The notes under the pieces are model-generated. The model was not told the origin of the DNA. It did no database searches and saw only the letters and a program-made list of their open reading frames with translations. A program made the translations under genes and the position numbers. This document shows positions 48,117 through 57,439 of a DNA stretch of 64,000 nt, in pieces (within the stretch, counting starts at the first letter, position 1; the number at the start of each line of letters is the position of its first letter). The stretch lies in the NCBI RefSeq assembly GCF_003952025.1, contig NZ_QXGI01000001.1, positions 186,001-250,000 of the forward strand. The letters are read 5' to 3'. This DNA is from Bifidobacterium castoris. GTDB taxonomy: Bacteria; Actinomycetota; Actinomycetes; Actinomycetales; Bifidobacteriaceae.

Positions 48117-49521
48117 GCTCATCCATGACGGCGGAGTGGAGTTCGGCCCGCCCCTCCAGTACGGCGAGTTTGCGCTCGTCGATGGTGTCATGCTCCATGA
48201 TGCGGTGGATGAGCACGGGCCGCCCCTGCCCCTGACGGGCGACGCGCGCGTTCGACTGGAGCCAGTCCTCCAGGCTCCACGGCAACGACATCCAGATGAC
48301 GGTCCGTCCCGCATGCTGGAGGTTCAGCCCGTATTTGGCGGCGGCCGGGTGGGCGGCGAGGATCGGTATGTCGCCCGCATCCCACCGGGCGACGATGTTC
48401 GGCTCGTCGGGCGTGTGCACCCTGTCCCCGTACCGGTCGCGCAGCCGCTGCAGCTCGTCCGTCAGCTGGTACATGACCAGCACCGGTTCGCCCTGCGCTT
48501 CGGCGATGATGCGTTCCACCTCATCCATTTTGGCATGGTCCAGCCGTACCGGCGCGGCGCCGGTGTCCGCCGGATCGTCCGGGTAGAGGCATCCGGCGGC
48601 GAACTGGGTCATCTTGCCGGCGAGCACGCCCGCGTTGGCCGCGGTCGTCTCCGTGCCGGCGAGCTCGATCCACCGTTCGGTGCGGAACCGGTCGTATGCG
48701 CGGCGCGTGGCGGCCGGCATGTCTGTCCAATGGTCGAGCACACGGACGCCGCCGGGCAGGCCGGGGAGCCTGTCGGCGGCCTCCATGGTCATGCAGAACG
48801 GGCGGATCGCGTCCATGATGCGCACGAACGCGTCCGGCTTCTCACGCCACTCGTACACCACATGCCCGTTGCGGCGCCCCGGCGTGAAGTACGTGTCGCG
48901 GTAGCGGGTGAGCGAACGGCCGAGCGTCGCGGAATCGTCGAGGAGCGCGACCTGCGCCCACAGGTCCATGAGTCCTTTGGCGGCCGGGGTGCCCGTCAGG
49001 CCCATCACCCAGCCGGTCGGCACGCCGCGGCCGCGACCGTGCTCGCCGCGCGTGCGGTCGCGGCGCCGGCGGCGCAGGATGCGGAACCGTTTCGACCCCG
49101 CATCCTTGTATCCGGACAGTTCGTCGAGGATGATGCCGTCCCACGGCCATTCGCGCAGTTCACGATCAAGCCAGCCGATGTTCTCCTGGTTGATGATCGT
49201 CACCGTCGCGCCGGCGTCCAACGCCGCCCTGCGGCGCTTCGGGTCCGGCGTGGCGCCGCATGCGAGAGCCCAGCCCAGCGTGTGCATCTCCCGGTAGCGT
49301 TCGAGTTCGGCCGGCCACGTGTTCACCGCGACCGTTTTGGGGGCGACGACGAGGAAGCGGACGTGCGGGTCGGTGCGGTGGAGCACGTCCATGATGCAGA
49401 TGCTGGTGAGCGTCTTGCCCAACCCCATGTCCAAAAACAGGCCGCAGCCGTGGTGGCGGGCCAACGCGTCCAGCGCGAACCGTACGCATTCGATCTGATA
49501 GTCATGCAACGCAACTCTCAT
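48094..49521 (-). CDS. SNF2/DEAD-like helicase of phage/plasmid type
   Basis: 475 residues. Motifs: LHDYQIECVRFALD, FLDMGLGKTLTSI (Walker A), VVAPKTVAVNTWPAEL, GIILDELSGYKDAGSKRF (II), GLTGTPAAKGLMDLWAQ (III), and in lobe 2 VMYQLTDELQRL, HPAAAKYGLNLQHAG and SNARVARQGQGRPV. It is the short single-protein form found in phages and conjugative elements. Start choice is open: ATG 49521 begins right at the conserved core, ATG 49551 and GTG 49569 are alternatives, none with a strong ribosome site. Confidence 0.85.
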   Translation of the reverse strand: MRVALHDYQIECVRFALDALARHHGCGLFLDMGLGKTLTSICIMDVLHRTDPHVRFLVVAPKTVAVNTWPAELERYREMHTLGWALACGATPDPKRRRAALDAGATVTIINQENIGWLDRELREWPWDGIILDELSGYKDAGSKRFRILRRRRRDRTRGEHGRGRGVPTGWVMGLTGTPAAKGLMDLWAQVALLDDSATLGRSLTRYRDTYFTPGRRNGHVVYEWREKPDAFVRIMDAIRPFCMTMEAADRLPGLPGGVRVLDHWTDMPAATRRAYDRFRTERWIELAGTETTAANAGVLAGKMTQFAAGCLYPDDPADTGAAPVRLDHAKMDEVERIIAEAQGEPVLVMYQLTDELQRLRDRYGDRVHTPDEPNIVARWDAGDIPILAAHPAAAKYGLNLQHAGRTVIWMSLPWSLEDWLQSNARVARQGQGRPVLIHRIMEHDTIDERKLAVLEGRAELHSAVMDELTPRTRP

Positions 49522-49562
49522 GGGCCGGGGGCATGCGTCGGAGACGCGCATAGGCGCGTCGC

Positions 49563-50714
49563 ATGACACGCGAACAACCCCGTAAGCCGAAGGGCAGCCC
49601 GAACGGGGCGGGCGGCCAGTACGACACCATGGGCGGCGGCCCGCCGGCGCCGCTCCCCGATCTGGGCACCGCGCAGCCGATCGACCGTCTCGGCCTCGAC
49701 GAGGACACGCTCGACATGCTCCGCTCCCTGCCCGACGACGCGAGCCCGCGGGCCAGACGGCTGGCGCTCTACGCGTGGATGGACGGGATGCATGGCGACT
49801 GGCTGTACGACGAGACCCGGCTCATGGCCACCATGCCCGGCGACGACGCCGACTATCGCGGACAGCCCGTATGCTCCCCCGAGGAGGAGATCCACATCGT
49901 CTCCCGTGCGCTCGGCTCCGACGAGTCGTGGAGCACGCTCGGGCCGGTCGCACGCCGGTTCAAACCCGTCGCCGCATCCGCGCAGGATGCGTACCGCATG
50001 GGGCAGGCATGGATCGACGGGGCGCTGCTGAGCGAACGACGCTCCTGCGCCCTGAACCCGGCGCGCGCGTACACGGCGGCGATGGTGCAGGCGAAGATGG
50101 GTGACGTGCACCTGGAGGCCATGATGCACGCCGGCTACGGCTGGCAGGCGCATCGCGGCCGTGACGGCGGCCGCTACCAGAAACGGCTCAACGCGCATCT
50201 GTCCCGGCATGGGGGACGGCTCACCGCGACCGACCCCTCAGACCCGTACTACGGCTTGTCGGCGGATGAGGTCAAGGACCGGCTGTGGGATGAGGCGATG
50301 GACGAGTGGGTCGCCTATCAGGCCACCATCCACGAGGACGGGCATCTGGGCGGCGGCGGCCACTACTATTCGGACGGGTCGAACGCGGATCCCACGCTTG
50401 CGGCCAACCGGCGCCGCGCCGAGGCCGGACTGCCGCCCGAACGGGACCGGACGCGCAACGGCCGCATCCTGTTCGAGCGGATGCGGGCGGACACGTTCCG
50501 TCACATCCGCACCGGCAGTCTTGACATGCTGCGCTGCGAGCACGGCTGGGAGCCGTCCGGCGACCTGTCCGCGGCCGCACACGAACCCGGGGATGCGGCG
50601 GATGCGGCGTTGGTGATCCGCATGGCCTTCGACCGGGGGTTCGACCCGTACATGGCGGGCGGACGGCTGGGCATGTCGCATGCGCAGGTGGACATGGTGC
50701 TGCGGGACGCCTGA
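49563..50714 (+). CDS. Hypothetical protein with RKPKG-NGAGGQ N-terminal tag
   Basis: 383 residues, not recognised. Residues 5-22 (QPRKPKGSPNGAGGQYDT) nearly match the N-terminus of the pentapeptide protein at 61770-62759, although the two proteins are otherwise unrelated. The rest is acidic and helical, with an HTH-like end (FDPYMAGGRLGMSHAQVDMVL). It is divergent from the helicase gene. Confidence 0.65.
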   Translation: MTREQPRKPKGSPNGAGGQYDTMGGGPPAPLPDLGTAQPIDRLGLDEDTLDMLRSLPDDASPRARRLALYAWMDGMHGDWLYDETRLMATMPGDDADYRGQPVCSPEEEIHIVSRALGSDESWSTLGPVARRFKPVAASAQDAYRMGQAWIDGALLSERRSCALNPARAYTAAMVQAKMGDVHLEAMMHAGYGWQAHRGRDGGRYQKRLNAHLSRHGGRLTATDPSDPYYGLSADEVKDRLWDEAMDEWVAYQATIHEDGHLGGGGHYYSDGSNADPTLAANRRRAEAGLPPERDRTRNGRILFERMRADTFRHIRTGSLDMLRCEHGWEPSGDLSAAAHEPGDAADAALVIRMAFDRGFDPYMAGGRLGMSHAQVDMVLRDA

Positions 50715-50758
50715 CGGCGGTATCATGATGGGGTCATGCCCGGAGAAAGGAGAACGCC

Positions 50759-51085
50759 ATGAAAAGTTTGGTGCGGCTGCTGGTGGAGATGCTGCTGTGG
50801 GCGGTCTTCTGGTTCTTCCTCGGCACCGTCGTGCTCGTGACGTTCCTTACCCATATCGGCATTCCCGCGTTCCTGATCGGATCCATCGCCGCCGTGTTCG
50901 GCGTGATGCTGCGCGTCACCATCGAATGTGCCCGCATGTGGTGGGACGGCCGGCATGACATCGTCTGGCTGGAGCCGCGTCATGCGGCCGCCAAGGCGCG
51001 TCATGAAAGGATCGTGTCCGGTTCATTCCCCGCGGCCGAGCCAGTCGTCGAATCATGGCGTGACGGACGGTCGGTCTGCGAATAA
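50759..51085 (+). CDS. Small membrane protein
   Basis: 108 residues, two transmembrane helices (~7-28, 33-55), then a basic/acidic cytoplasmic tail. GGAGAAAGGAG precedes the ATG; it follows the previous gene by 44 bases and is probably co-transcribed. Function unknown; fits a conjugation accessory. Confidence 0.65.
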   Translation: MKSLVRLLVEMLLWAVFWFFLGTVVLVTFLTHIGIPAFLIGSIAAVFGVMLRVTIECARMWWDGRHDIVWLEPRHAAAKARHERIVSGSFPAAEPVVESWRDGRSVCE

Positions 51086-51090
51086 ACGAT

Positions 51091-51145
51091 ACGGATGGCG
51101 CCGCAACCCTCCCCCCTCTGCGGGGCGGGTTGCGGCGCCATCCGT
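51091..51145. terminator. Long hairpin between convergent genes
   Basis: Nineteen-base perfect arms (51091-51109, 51127-51145) with a 17-base pyrimidine-rich loop. Confidence 0.85.
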
Positions 51146-51173
51146 CATGTGCGGCCCACCGCCCGGCAGGTCG

Positions 51174-51764
51174 TCAAAGGCCCATGTCAGAGAACACGTC
51201 TCCGCTTGTCCCCGCCGGTGTGCGCGCTGACGTGTCCGCCGGCATGGCCGTGTCCTCCATGCCGCCCTCGATGAGCCGGCGTACCGGCGCGCTCAGCCCG
51301 CGCTCCGAAAGCAGGGGCATGAGCTCCTCGTCCAACGCCGCGGTGATGGTCGAGGAGCGCGGCGGCGCATACTTCACGCCGTCGGGGATTTCGCCCGTGT
51401 CCTCCGCGGCCAGCACATCCTTGACGTACTCGTCCGTGCAGGCCGCATCCCGCGCCACCGGCTCCGTCTCCGTGTCGTCGGCGCGGCCGTGGGCGGCGAG
51501 CCATGCGCCGTAGGCGGCCCGGTCCGTCACACGGTATCGGCCGTACGAACCCGCACGGGTGCGTTTGAGCACGGCCACCCGCCGGCCTGCGACGGTCACC
51601 GTGCGCGCCGTCCCCTCCCCCATACGCTCCTCGAGCGTGGCCTTCGCGGCCTTTTCGATGACGTCCATCCTCTCCTTGAAAGCCTTGGCCATGACGGCCG
51701 CCGAGGCCAGATCGTCATCCGTCCACCCGGTCAGGTCGATGACCGGCAGTCCGTTGCTCTCCAT
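51174..51764 (-). CDS. Hypothetical mobile-element protein
   Basis: 196 residues, not recognised. A helical, charged N-half (AKAFKERMDVIEKAAKATLEERM, then TVAGRRVAVLKRTRAGSYGRYRVTDRAAY) resembles small phage DNA-metabolism proteins; the C-half is acidic. AAGGAGACACG precedes ATG 51764. It is the last gene of the minus-strand VirB4 run. Confidence 0.65.
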   Translation of the reverse strand: MESNGLPVIDLTGWTDDDLASAAVMAKAFKERMDVIEKAAKATLEERMGEGTARTVTVAGRRVAVLKRTRAGSYGRYRVTDRAAYGAWLAAHGRADDTETEPVARDAACTDEYVKDVLAAEDTGEIPDGVKYAPPRSSTITAALDEELMPLLSERGLSAPVRRLIEGGMEDTAMPADTSARTPAGTSGDVFSDMGL

Positions 51765-51814
51765 GATCGTGTCTCCTTGTGATGTTCGGCATGGTTCCAT
51801 GCGTGACGGACGGC

Positions 51815-52423
51815 TCATGCGTCCCGCGTCGGCGCGCCGCACGGCGACAGTCCTTGCCCGCCGTATGCGGCCGCCAGCCGGATGAGGGGATGGTCCCAGC
51901 CGTTCGCGTCGATGGCGGCGCGGCACAGACCCATCCGGTCCGTGTCACCCATGAGCCACGCATCCCACAGGTGCAACGCCCACACGCCGCGCGAATCCGG
52001 GAGGAATCCCAGACGGCCGTCCATGGTCCGCAACGCCGGGTCGGGCGTCCATGCCGGCTCGAAGCATGCGTATCGCGGCTGCGCGGCGCCGGAGAGGACC
52101 GCGGCGAGCGTGTCCGCCGCAAGGTCCGGCTGCGCCATGAACATGGCGGCCGCGTCAATGCCCCGATCATCCGAGAGCATCACGGCGAGCACGGCGCGGC
52201 TCCACGGGTCGTCCGGGTCGGTGACGGCGATGCGCCGCCACATGCGGGCCATCAGGTCCACCGTCAGATCGGTGCCGGTCAGCGCACGCACCAGCACGTC
52301 ATGCGGCCCGGCCGCCCCGGGGGCCGCATTCCCCTCCCCGGCCGGGCCTGTACCGACCGTCATGCCCGGCGTCGCGGCGGCGCCCCGGAGGCGCTCCCGG
52401 TCCTTGCCGCCGAACATCAGCAT
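51815..52423 (-). CDS. Hypothetical protein
   Basis: 202 residues, not recognised. Gly/Ala/Pro-rich N-terminal linker, then an alpha-helical domain (VLVRALTGTDLTVDLMARMWRRIAV...WALHLWDAWLMGDTDRMGLCRAAIDANGW) that reads like a short helical-repeat fold. Its ATG overlaps the stop of the 44-codon frame upstream. Confidence 0.65.
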   Translation of the reverse strand: MLMFGGKDRERLRGAAATPGMTVGTGPAGEGNAAPGAAGPHDVLVRALTGTDLTVDLMARMWRRIAVTDPDDPWSRAVLAVMLSDDRGIDAAAMFMAQPDLAADTLAAVLSGAAQPRYACFEPAWTPDPALRTMDGRLGFLPDSRGVWALHLWDAWLMGDTDRMGLCRAAIDANGWDHPLIRLAAAYGGQGLSPCGAPTRDA

Positions 52424-52551
52424 CCGCCTTCCACGGGGATGAGCACCGTGTCGGCGCCCATCCAGTCGGGCAGCACCCAGTCGCCGTACAGGACGGCCAT
52501 ATCCGAAAGCCGCTGCGGCACGGCCATGCGATCGTTGCGATAATCGTTCAT
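52417..52551 (-). CDS. Tiny coupled reading frame
   Basis: 44 residues, MNDYRNDRMAVPQRLSDMAVLYGD...DTVLIPVEGGC. It fills the gap between the VirB4-type gene (stop 52574) and the 51815-52423 gene, whose start it overlaps by seven bases. No strong ribosome site, so it may depend on coupling. Confidence 0.45.
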   Translation of the reverse strand: MNDYRNDRMAVPQRLSDMAVLYGDWVLPDWMGADTVLIPVEGGC

Positions 52552-52573
52552 GACCGGCACATATGCGTCCGCG

Positions 52574-55174
52574 CTAGATGAGCTCGTCGGGCACGTTGAC
52601 CTCGACCGGGATCGCGTCGCCCTCCGGCCCCACATAGTACGGGACCGAGCCGCGCACGATCCGCCCCGTGCGCGGGTCGACCAGCGCGTACAGGCTCTCA
52701 TAGTCCGGCTCCTGGCTTTCCGCATCCAGGACGCGGGCGTGCATCATGCGCTCATGGAGACGGCCATCCGTGGGGATGCCGAATAGGCGGCACACCGCCT
52801 GCGCCTGCGACTCGCCGGACGTGCCGCCCTCGTTGCGGGCGCCCAGACCCAGAATGATGCCGCGTCCCACGAAATCCTGCAATCCCACGTCGACGAACTC
52901 GTCGACCTTCTGGCTGGCGAAGATCGGGAAGTAATGCTGGGCGCGGGCGAGACGGCCCATGCGGTTCACCAATCCGGCGCCGAACCTGTCGCCGAGCAGC
53001 GACCAGGCCTCGTCGACGATGAGGAACCCGTTACGGCCCTGGATGGCGGCGCCCGCACCCAGGGCCGCCATGCGCACCGTCCAGCGTTGGATGATGGACG
53101 GCACCGACTGGCTGTTCGGGTCGGCGATGATGTTCATCGTGCCGGCGCTCAGCAAGGTGAGCCCCTCGGACACGGCCAGGGAGCGTCCGCCGTGACGGGT
53201 GCCGTAGATGATGCGCAGCATCGGGTTCGACTCGATGTTGCGGCGCATCGCGGGCGCGATATCCTCGACCATCGGGTCGATGGTCTCCCAGCCCGCCTCC
53301 CGGCCCGTGTACGCGCGGTAGGCGATTTCGATGGCCTCGCCCATGCAGTCGGCCCCGTGCATGTCGCCGTAGAACAGGATCGAGTTGAGCGCCAGTTCAC
53401 GGCTCTTGTCGCCGTATTCGCCCGCCGTGATCTGCGAGAGCATCTCCACCGCCGTCTGCACCCGTTCCACGCTGGCCGCCGGCATGCACCTAAGCGGGTC
53501 CAGGATGCCGTCCGCCTCGGCGGTGTCGAGACGGATGATGACGCCGTGGTGCTTGCGGATGAACGGTTCGAAATCATCCGAGTTCGGTTTCGGATCCAGG
53601 AACACGCCGGGGATGCGCACGGGATGGGCGATCCGGTCGTACGGGATGCGCCGCTGCGACTGCCGGTTCGGGCCGTCCCTGTACGGGTCCGGCAGGGCGG
53701 CCATCTGGGAGGCGAGCCACAGGAGGACGCGGGTCTTGCCCGAACCGGTCGCGCCCGTCACGAGCAGGCATGGCGGGTTGTGGGTTTCGCGTGATTCGAA
53801 CGGCGACACGTACACGGGCTGCGCGTCCGTCTCCGTGAATCCCAGCAGCGCGCCGGGCAGGTCGGTCTTGCCGCCCCGTCCCATGTCGTCGCCGGCGACG
53901 GAACGGCCGGCGAGCCCGGCGTAGGCGACGATGGGCACAGGCCAGTACAAGGGCGACGGGTTGTAGCTGATCGGCGAGCCGATCATCATGTCCTGGAATG
54001 CGGCGTCCTGCCTTTCCGGGTTCAATTGGACGTCGCCCGGGTAGATGATCTGGCTGGGCCGGTCCACGATCTGCGGGATGGCGGCGTGGGCGCGCGCCTC
54101 GATGAGCGTGGGCCATGGCTTCTCGCCCGACTGGTACGCGTCGTCCACCCGGTCCAGGTCCGCGGCGGTGCGCACGTTGCGTTTGTGCCCGTCCGTGGCC
54201 TGTTCGACTGCTTTCTCGTACACCAGCTCCTTGTCCTTGTCGATCTGTTCGCGTGTCAGCTCGCCGGGTTCCAGCAGGCCGCGGATGGAGAGGGCCAGCG
54301 CGCCCTGGCCGCCGCCTTTGGATTGGGCCATGAGCGTCGCCGCCCAGTCGGAGTCCGTCAGCTGGCGCACGTCCTGCCCTTCGAACGGGAGGGGGCTGAG
54401 GGTGACGATGGTCATCGGATAGGAGAAGGGTTCGCGCTGCGTCCAGGTGGCGCAGTCGCCGCCCGCGTCGAAGAACCGTTCGGCCCGTTTGCATGAACGG
54501 TAGTCGGGGAACGTGTGCATGTGTTCGTGTTCGACCATGACGGGCACGATCTCGGGTTTGCGGTCGGTGCGCCACCATGCGAGGGCGCGTCTCATCATCC
54601 GCTCGTCCGGGACGGTGCAGCCCGCGTCCGTGAGGATCTCGGCGATGGCGGCCCGGTCCGCGTCGAAGTCGGAGTCGGGCGGCATGCCGGTGCCGTCCAT
54701 CGCGGCCATCGTCGTGACGACGCCCGCGATGCGCGACCAGATGCTTCTTCTCTTCGCCGTGTCGGGGTTGCGGCCGGAGGTGAGGCGCACGCCGAGGAGG
54801 GTGAAGCGGTCGTGGACGGCGTGGCCGCCGAAGTCACGGGCGAGCCTGAACCGGCTGGCCGCGTCCAGGATGGGGCTCGGTTCGTATGGTTGGGGTGTGG
54901 AGATTGCCAGGATGTGGATTTCACGGTAGAAGCCCTTCATCGCCTTGCGGCCGACGAACGGGATGTGGGGTGTGAGTTCGGCGATGCGCGGCAGCGCCAT
55001 GAGCCATGGGCGTGCGTTCCTTTCGCGGTCGTCCCATGATGAGGCGTCGCGTACGGGCGGCTGTGCGGGCACTTGGGCGAACAGCCATGCCTCGCCGCCT
55101 GTGGTGCGCACGTAGCCGCCTCCCAGATGTCGTGCGTTCGTGCCCGCCGCCGTCACGGACTGTCTTCTCGCCAT
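52574..55174 (-). CDS. VirB4/TraC-type conjugation ATPase
   Basis: 866 residues. Walker A is CLLVTGATGSGKTRVLLWLASQM (~residue 465); Walker B lies in GRNGFLIVDEAWSLLGDRFG, then a motif FASQKVDEF and an arginine-bearing end, the VirB4 C-domain. The N-half (SYPMTIVTLSPLPFEGQDVR, KGGGQGALALSIRGLLEPGEL) fits actinobacterial VirB4/SCO-type proteins. It should energise the type IV secretion channel at the membrane. ATG 55174 follows GGGAGG. No VirB6, coupling protein or relaxase is visible beside it. Confidence 0.85.
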   Translation of the reverse strand: MARRQSVTAAGTNARHLGGGYVRTTGGEAWLFAQVPAQPPVRDASSWDDRERNARPWLMALPRIAELTPHIPFVGRKAMKGFYREIHILAISTPQPYEPSPILDAASRFRLARDFGGHAVHDRFTLLGVRLTSGRNPDTAKRRSIWSRIAGVVTTMAAMDGTGMPPDSDFDADRAAIAEILTDAGCTVPDERMMRRALAWWRTDRKPEIVPVMVEHEHMHTFPDYRSCKRAERFFDAGGDCATWTQREPFSYPMTIVTLSPLPFEGQDVRQLTDSDWAATLMAQSKGGGQGALALSIRGLLEPGELTREQIDKDKELVYEKAVEQATDGHKRNVRTAADLDRVDDAYQSGEKPWPTLIEARAHAAIPQIVDRPSQIIYPGDVQLNPERQDAAFQDMMIGSPISYNPSPLYWPVPIVAYAGLAGRSVAGDDMGRGGKTDLPGALLGFTETDAQPVYVSPFESRETHNPPCLLVTGATGSGKTRVLLWLASQMAALPDPYRDGPNRQSQRRIPYDRIAHPVRIPGVFLDPKPNSDDFEPFIRKHHGVIIRLDTAEADGILDPLRCMPAASVERVQTAVEMLSQITAGEYGDKSRELALNSILFYGDMHGADCMGEAIEIAYRAYTGREAGWETIDPMVEDIAPAMRRNIESNPMLRIIYGTRHGGRSLAVSEGLTLLSAGTMNIIADPNSQSVPSIIQRWTVRMAALGAGAAIQGRNGFLIVDEAWSLLGDRFGAGLVNRMGRLARAQHYFPIFASQKVDEFVDVGLQDFVGRGIILGLGARNEGGTSGESQAQAVCRLFGIPTDGRLHERMMHARVLDAESQEPDYESLYALVDPRTGRIVRGSVPYYVGPEGDAIPVEVNVPDELI

Positions 55175-55282
55175 GTGGACGCCTCCCGTCATCATCCGCG
55201 CCCCGTCATGGGGCGCCACCCACGCCCCTCCCCTATGCCCGGGCGCATAGCGGCGGGGTGTTTTTCGGAAAGGATGACCGCT

Positions 55283-55408
55283 ATGGGAACGAGGACTCCG
55301 ATCGTCATGCTGCTCGCCGCCGTGCTCGCCATCGGCGCCGCCGGCTGCGCCGCCGGGTCCGATCCGGGGCAGGCGCCGACGCCGGACACGGCGACGGCCG
55401 AAATGTAG
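55283..55408 (+). CDS. Small lipoprotein
   Basis: 41 residues: signal peptide with lipobox (IGAAGC, Cys22) and a short Pro/Thr tail. GGAAAGGATG precedes the ATG. Such peptides occur in conjugative elements as entry-exclusion or channel lipoproteins; the role here is unproven. Confidence 0.6.
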   Translation: MGTRTPIVMLLAAVLAIGAAGCAAGSDPGQAPTPDTATAEM

Positions 55409-55458
55409 GAGGATCATGCCGCGGCATGGGGCCTTGGTGTGCGCGACAGGAGGATGAT

Positions 55459-56049
55459 GTGAGGTTGATGGAATGCGACGGGGACGTCACGGCCGAACGG
55501 CTGCAGGGTCTGGTCGACGGGTGGGCGTGCGCGCATGGGCGGCCCGTCCTGCCGGTGATCATGCTCGACGGCGTCTCGCCCACCGTCCGTGACGCCGTCG
55601 ACCGGCTCACCGCGCACCGGTCCGGCGGGGCGCGACCCGCCACGCTCTGCCATGACGACATGATGCCGGCCGCACGTCCAGGCGTGCGCGAGACGCGGCT
55701 GGGTGCGCGGCTGGAACGGCTCCGCGACCGTCTGGCGGCGCGCAACGACGCATGGTGGGCCGAACATCGCGACGAGGCGCCGGACGGTCTGGTGCCGTGT
55801 CCCGGCTGCGGGTCGCGGGTCGCGGCCGCACGCTGCGGGGCGGCGCACGGGTGGCGCAACCATTGCCCGGTCTGCGGTGCGGACATGCGGCCCCGTCCGG
55901 TGCGGGAACGGTTCGATGCGTGGAAACGGGAGTATGTGCAGGTGCGTGAGGAGCGTGACACGCTGCGCCGCCTGCGCCGCCGCCCGGTGTTCACGCTCGT
56001 CCTGCTCGACCCGGACGACACGGATATACGCATCGGATGGGAGTCATAG
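55459..56049 (+). CDS. Hypothetical zinc-ribbon protein
   Basis: 196 residues. A zinc ribbon is visible: CPGCGSRVAAARCGAAHGW then CPVCGADM (~115-145). The N-terminal half is helical and acidic. GTG 55459 follows GGAGGATG, giving the best start. Function unknown. The IS607 element lies 60 bases downstream. Confidence 0.65.
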   Translation: MRLMECDGDVTAERLQGLVDGWACAHGRPVLPVIMLDGVSPTVRDAVDRLTAHRSGGARPATLCHDDMMPAARPGVRETRLGARLERLRDRLAARNDAWWAEHRDEAPDGLVPCPGCGSRVAAARCGAAHGWRNHCPVCGADMRPRPVRERFDAWKREYVQVREERDTLRRLRRRPVFTLVLLDPDDTDIRIGWES

Positions 56050-56110
56050 AAGTTCCGCAGGGCATTGTCCGACAACCGTTCCCGCACCGGACGGGCATCG
56101 GGGCCGTTGT

Positions 56111-56290
56111 AGATGACTTTGTTTTAGCTTGTCGCTAGAGCGAAGTCATCTGCATGGCCTCGTTGCCAAGGCCGGCTCCAAGCCTCACGCGACTCTCGCC
56201 GTCGCTTGGTTCGCGTTTCGCCGGATGCCGCATTGTCCCGCCTTTGGGGTGGGCCTGTCTTACGCTTCCTCCACGCGCGTTTAACGTCTC
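56111..56290 (-). ncRNA. Possible omega RNA at the TnpB 3' end
   Basis: TnpB guide RNAs are made from the 3' end of tnpB through the right end of the element. Here the last ~150 bases of tnpB and the terminal hairpin fit that place. The guide would be the flank beginning about CAACGGCCCC on the minus strand. Positional inference only. Confidence 0.4.
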
Positions 56291-57439
56291 CGGGGCACTC
56301 CCGGCGACTTGGATGTTGATGGCCGCGTTCACATCACGGTCGATGACAAGCCCGCACTCCTCGCAATGGTAGACGCGCTCGGACAGGGGCAGCTTGGCTT
56401 TCACCGTCCCGCAGTTCGAGCACGTCTTCGAGCTTGGATACCAGCGGTCGATGACGTGAAGCCTCGCGCCGGTGCGTGCGGTCTTGTAGGTCAGTAGGCG
56501 TCGGAACTCCGCGAACGCGGCGTCCTGAATCGATTGGGCGAGCCTGTGGTTTCCCGCCATGCCCGCCACGTTCAAGTCCTCGATGCTGATGTCCGCGTAG
56601 GTGTGGGCGAGCATGGTGGTGGTCTTGTCGAGCGCGTCCGAACGCAGGTTCGCCACCCGTGCGTATAGTCGGGCGACCTGCGCTCTCGCCTTGCGGCGGC
56701 GGTTGGAGCCTTTCCGTTTGCGGCTCAGATTCCGTTGGGCTTTCTTCAACCGTCTGAGGTTCGATTTGAGTGCGTGCGGGTTGTGTATCACGGTGCCGTC
56801 CGACAATGTGGCGAGCTCCTTCACGCCCAAGTCGATGCCGACGCTCCCGCCTTTCGGCGGCGATGGAATCGGCAGGTCGGCGCGTTCGACGGTCAGGCTG
56901 GCCTGCCAGCGCCCACCACGCTTGGATACGCTCATGCGCAGCACCTTCGCACCGTTCACTCGCTTGGACACGTTCTCCATGCAGTGCACGCGGCCTATCT
57001 TCGGGAGCCGCAGCGCATGAGGATCACAGCCAATGAGGCCAAACGAGCCCGTCGTGTACGCGAATCCGGGAACCGCCTTGTCCTTGGATTTGAAGCGTGG
57101 GAAGCCCATCCTGCGGCCTTTCCGCTGCCCCTTGCGGGACTTGGAGAAGTTCTTCAGGGCGTCGGCCAATGATTCGAGGCCGCTGTTGTATGCCTCCTTG
57201 CTGTTCTCCGGCCACCATGTTTCTCCCGTGGTCTTGTCCACGGCGAGTGTGTTCTTGGCTTGGTTCCACCACCTGCGCAGCCCGTAGTACGACCATTCGG
57301 GTTTATCGCCGCGTTCGAGCATGTCCTTGACATGAGCGAGTCCCGCGTTGTAGACGAACCGCGCCGCACCAGCATGGGACTCCAAGAGTCGTTCCTGCCG
57401 TGACGTCGGGTCAAGCGTCACCTTGACCGCCTCAAGCAT
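56135..57439 (-). CDS. tnpB: TnpB RNA-guided nuclease-type protein
   Basis: 434 residues. RuvC-like acidic residues are all present: Asp203 (VGIDLGVKE), Glu287 (ISIEDLNVAGM) and Asp369 (IDRDVNAAINI). The zinc ribbon is CSNCG...CEEC (340-362). So it should be a working RNA-guided DNA endonuclease that keeps the element at its donor site. The C-terminal ~45 residues (NARGGSVRQ onward) overlap the likely guide-RNA region. It starts inside the recombinase 3' end. Confidence 0.92.
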   Translation of the reverse strand: MLEAVKVTLDPTSRQERLLESHAGAARFVYNAGLAHVKDMLERGDKPEWSYYGLRRWWNQAKNTLAVDKTTGETWWPENSKEAYNSGLESLADALKNFSKSRKGQRKGRRMGFPRFKSKDKAVPGFAYTTGSFGLIGCDPHALRLPKIGRVHCMENVSKRVNGAKVLRMSVSKRGGRWQASLTVERADLPIPSPPKGGSVGIDLGVKELATLSDGTVIHNPHALKSNLRRLKKAQRNLSRKRKGSNRRRKARAQVARLYARVANLRSDALDKTTTMLAHTYADISIEDLNVAGMAGNHRLAQSIQDAAFAEFRRLLTYKTARTGARLHVIDRWYPSSKTCSNCGTVKAKLPLSERVYHCEECGLVIDRDVNAAINIQVAGSAPETLNARGGSVRQAHPKGGTMRHPAKREPSDGESRVRLGAGLGNEAMQMTSL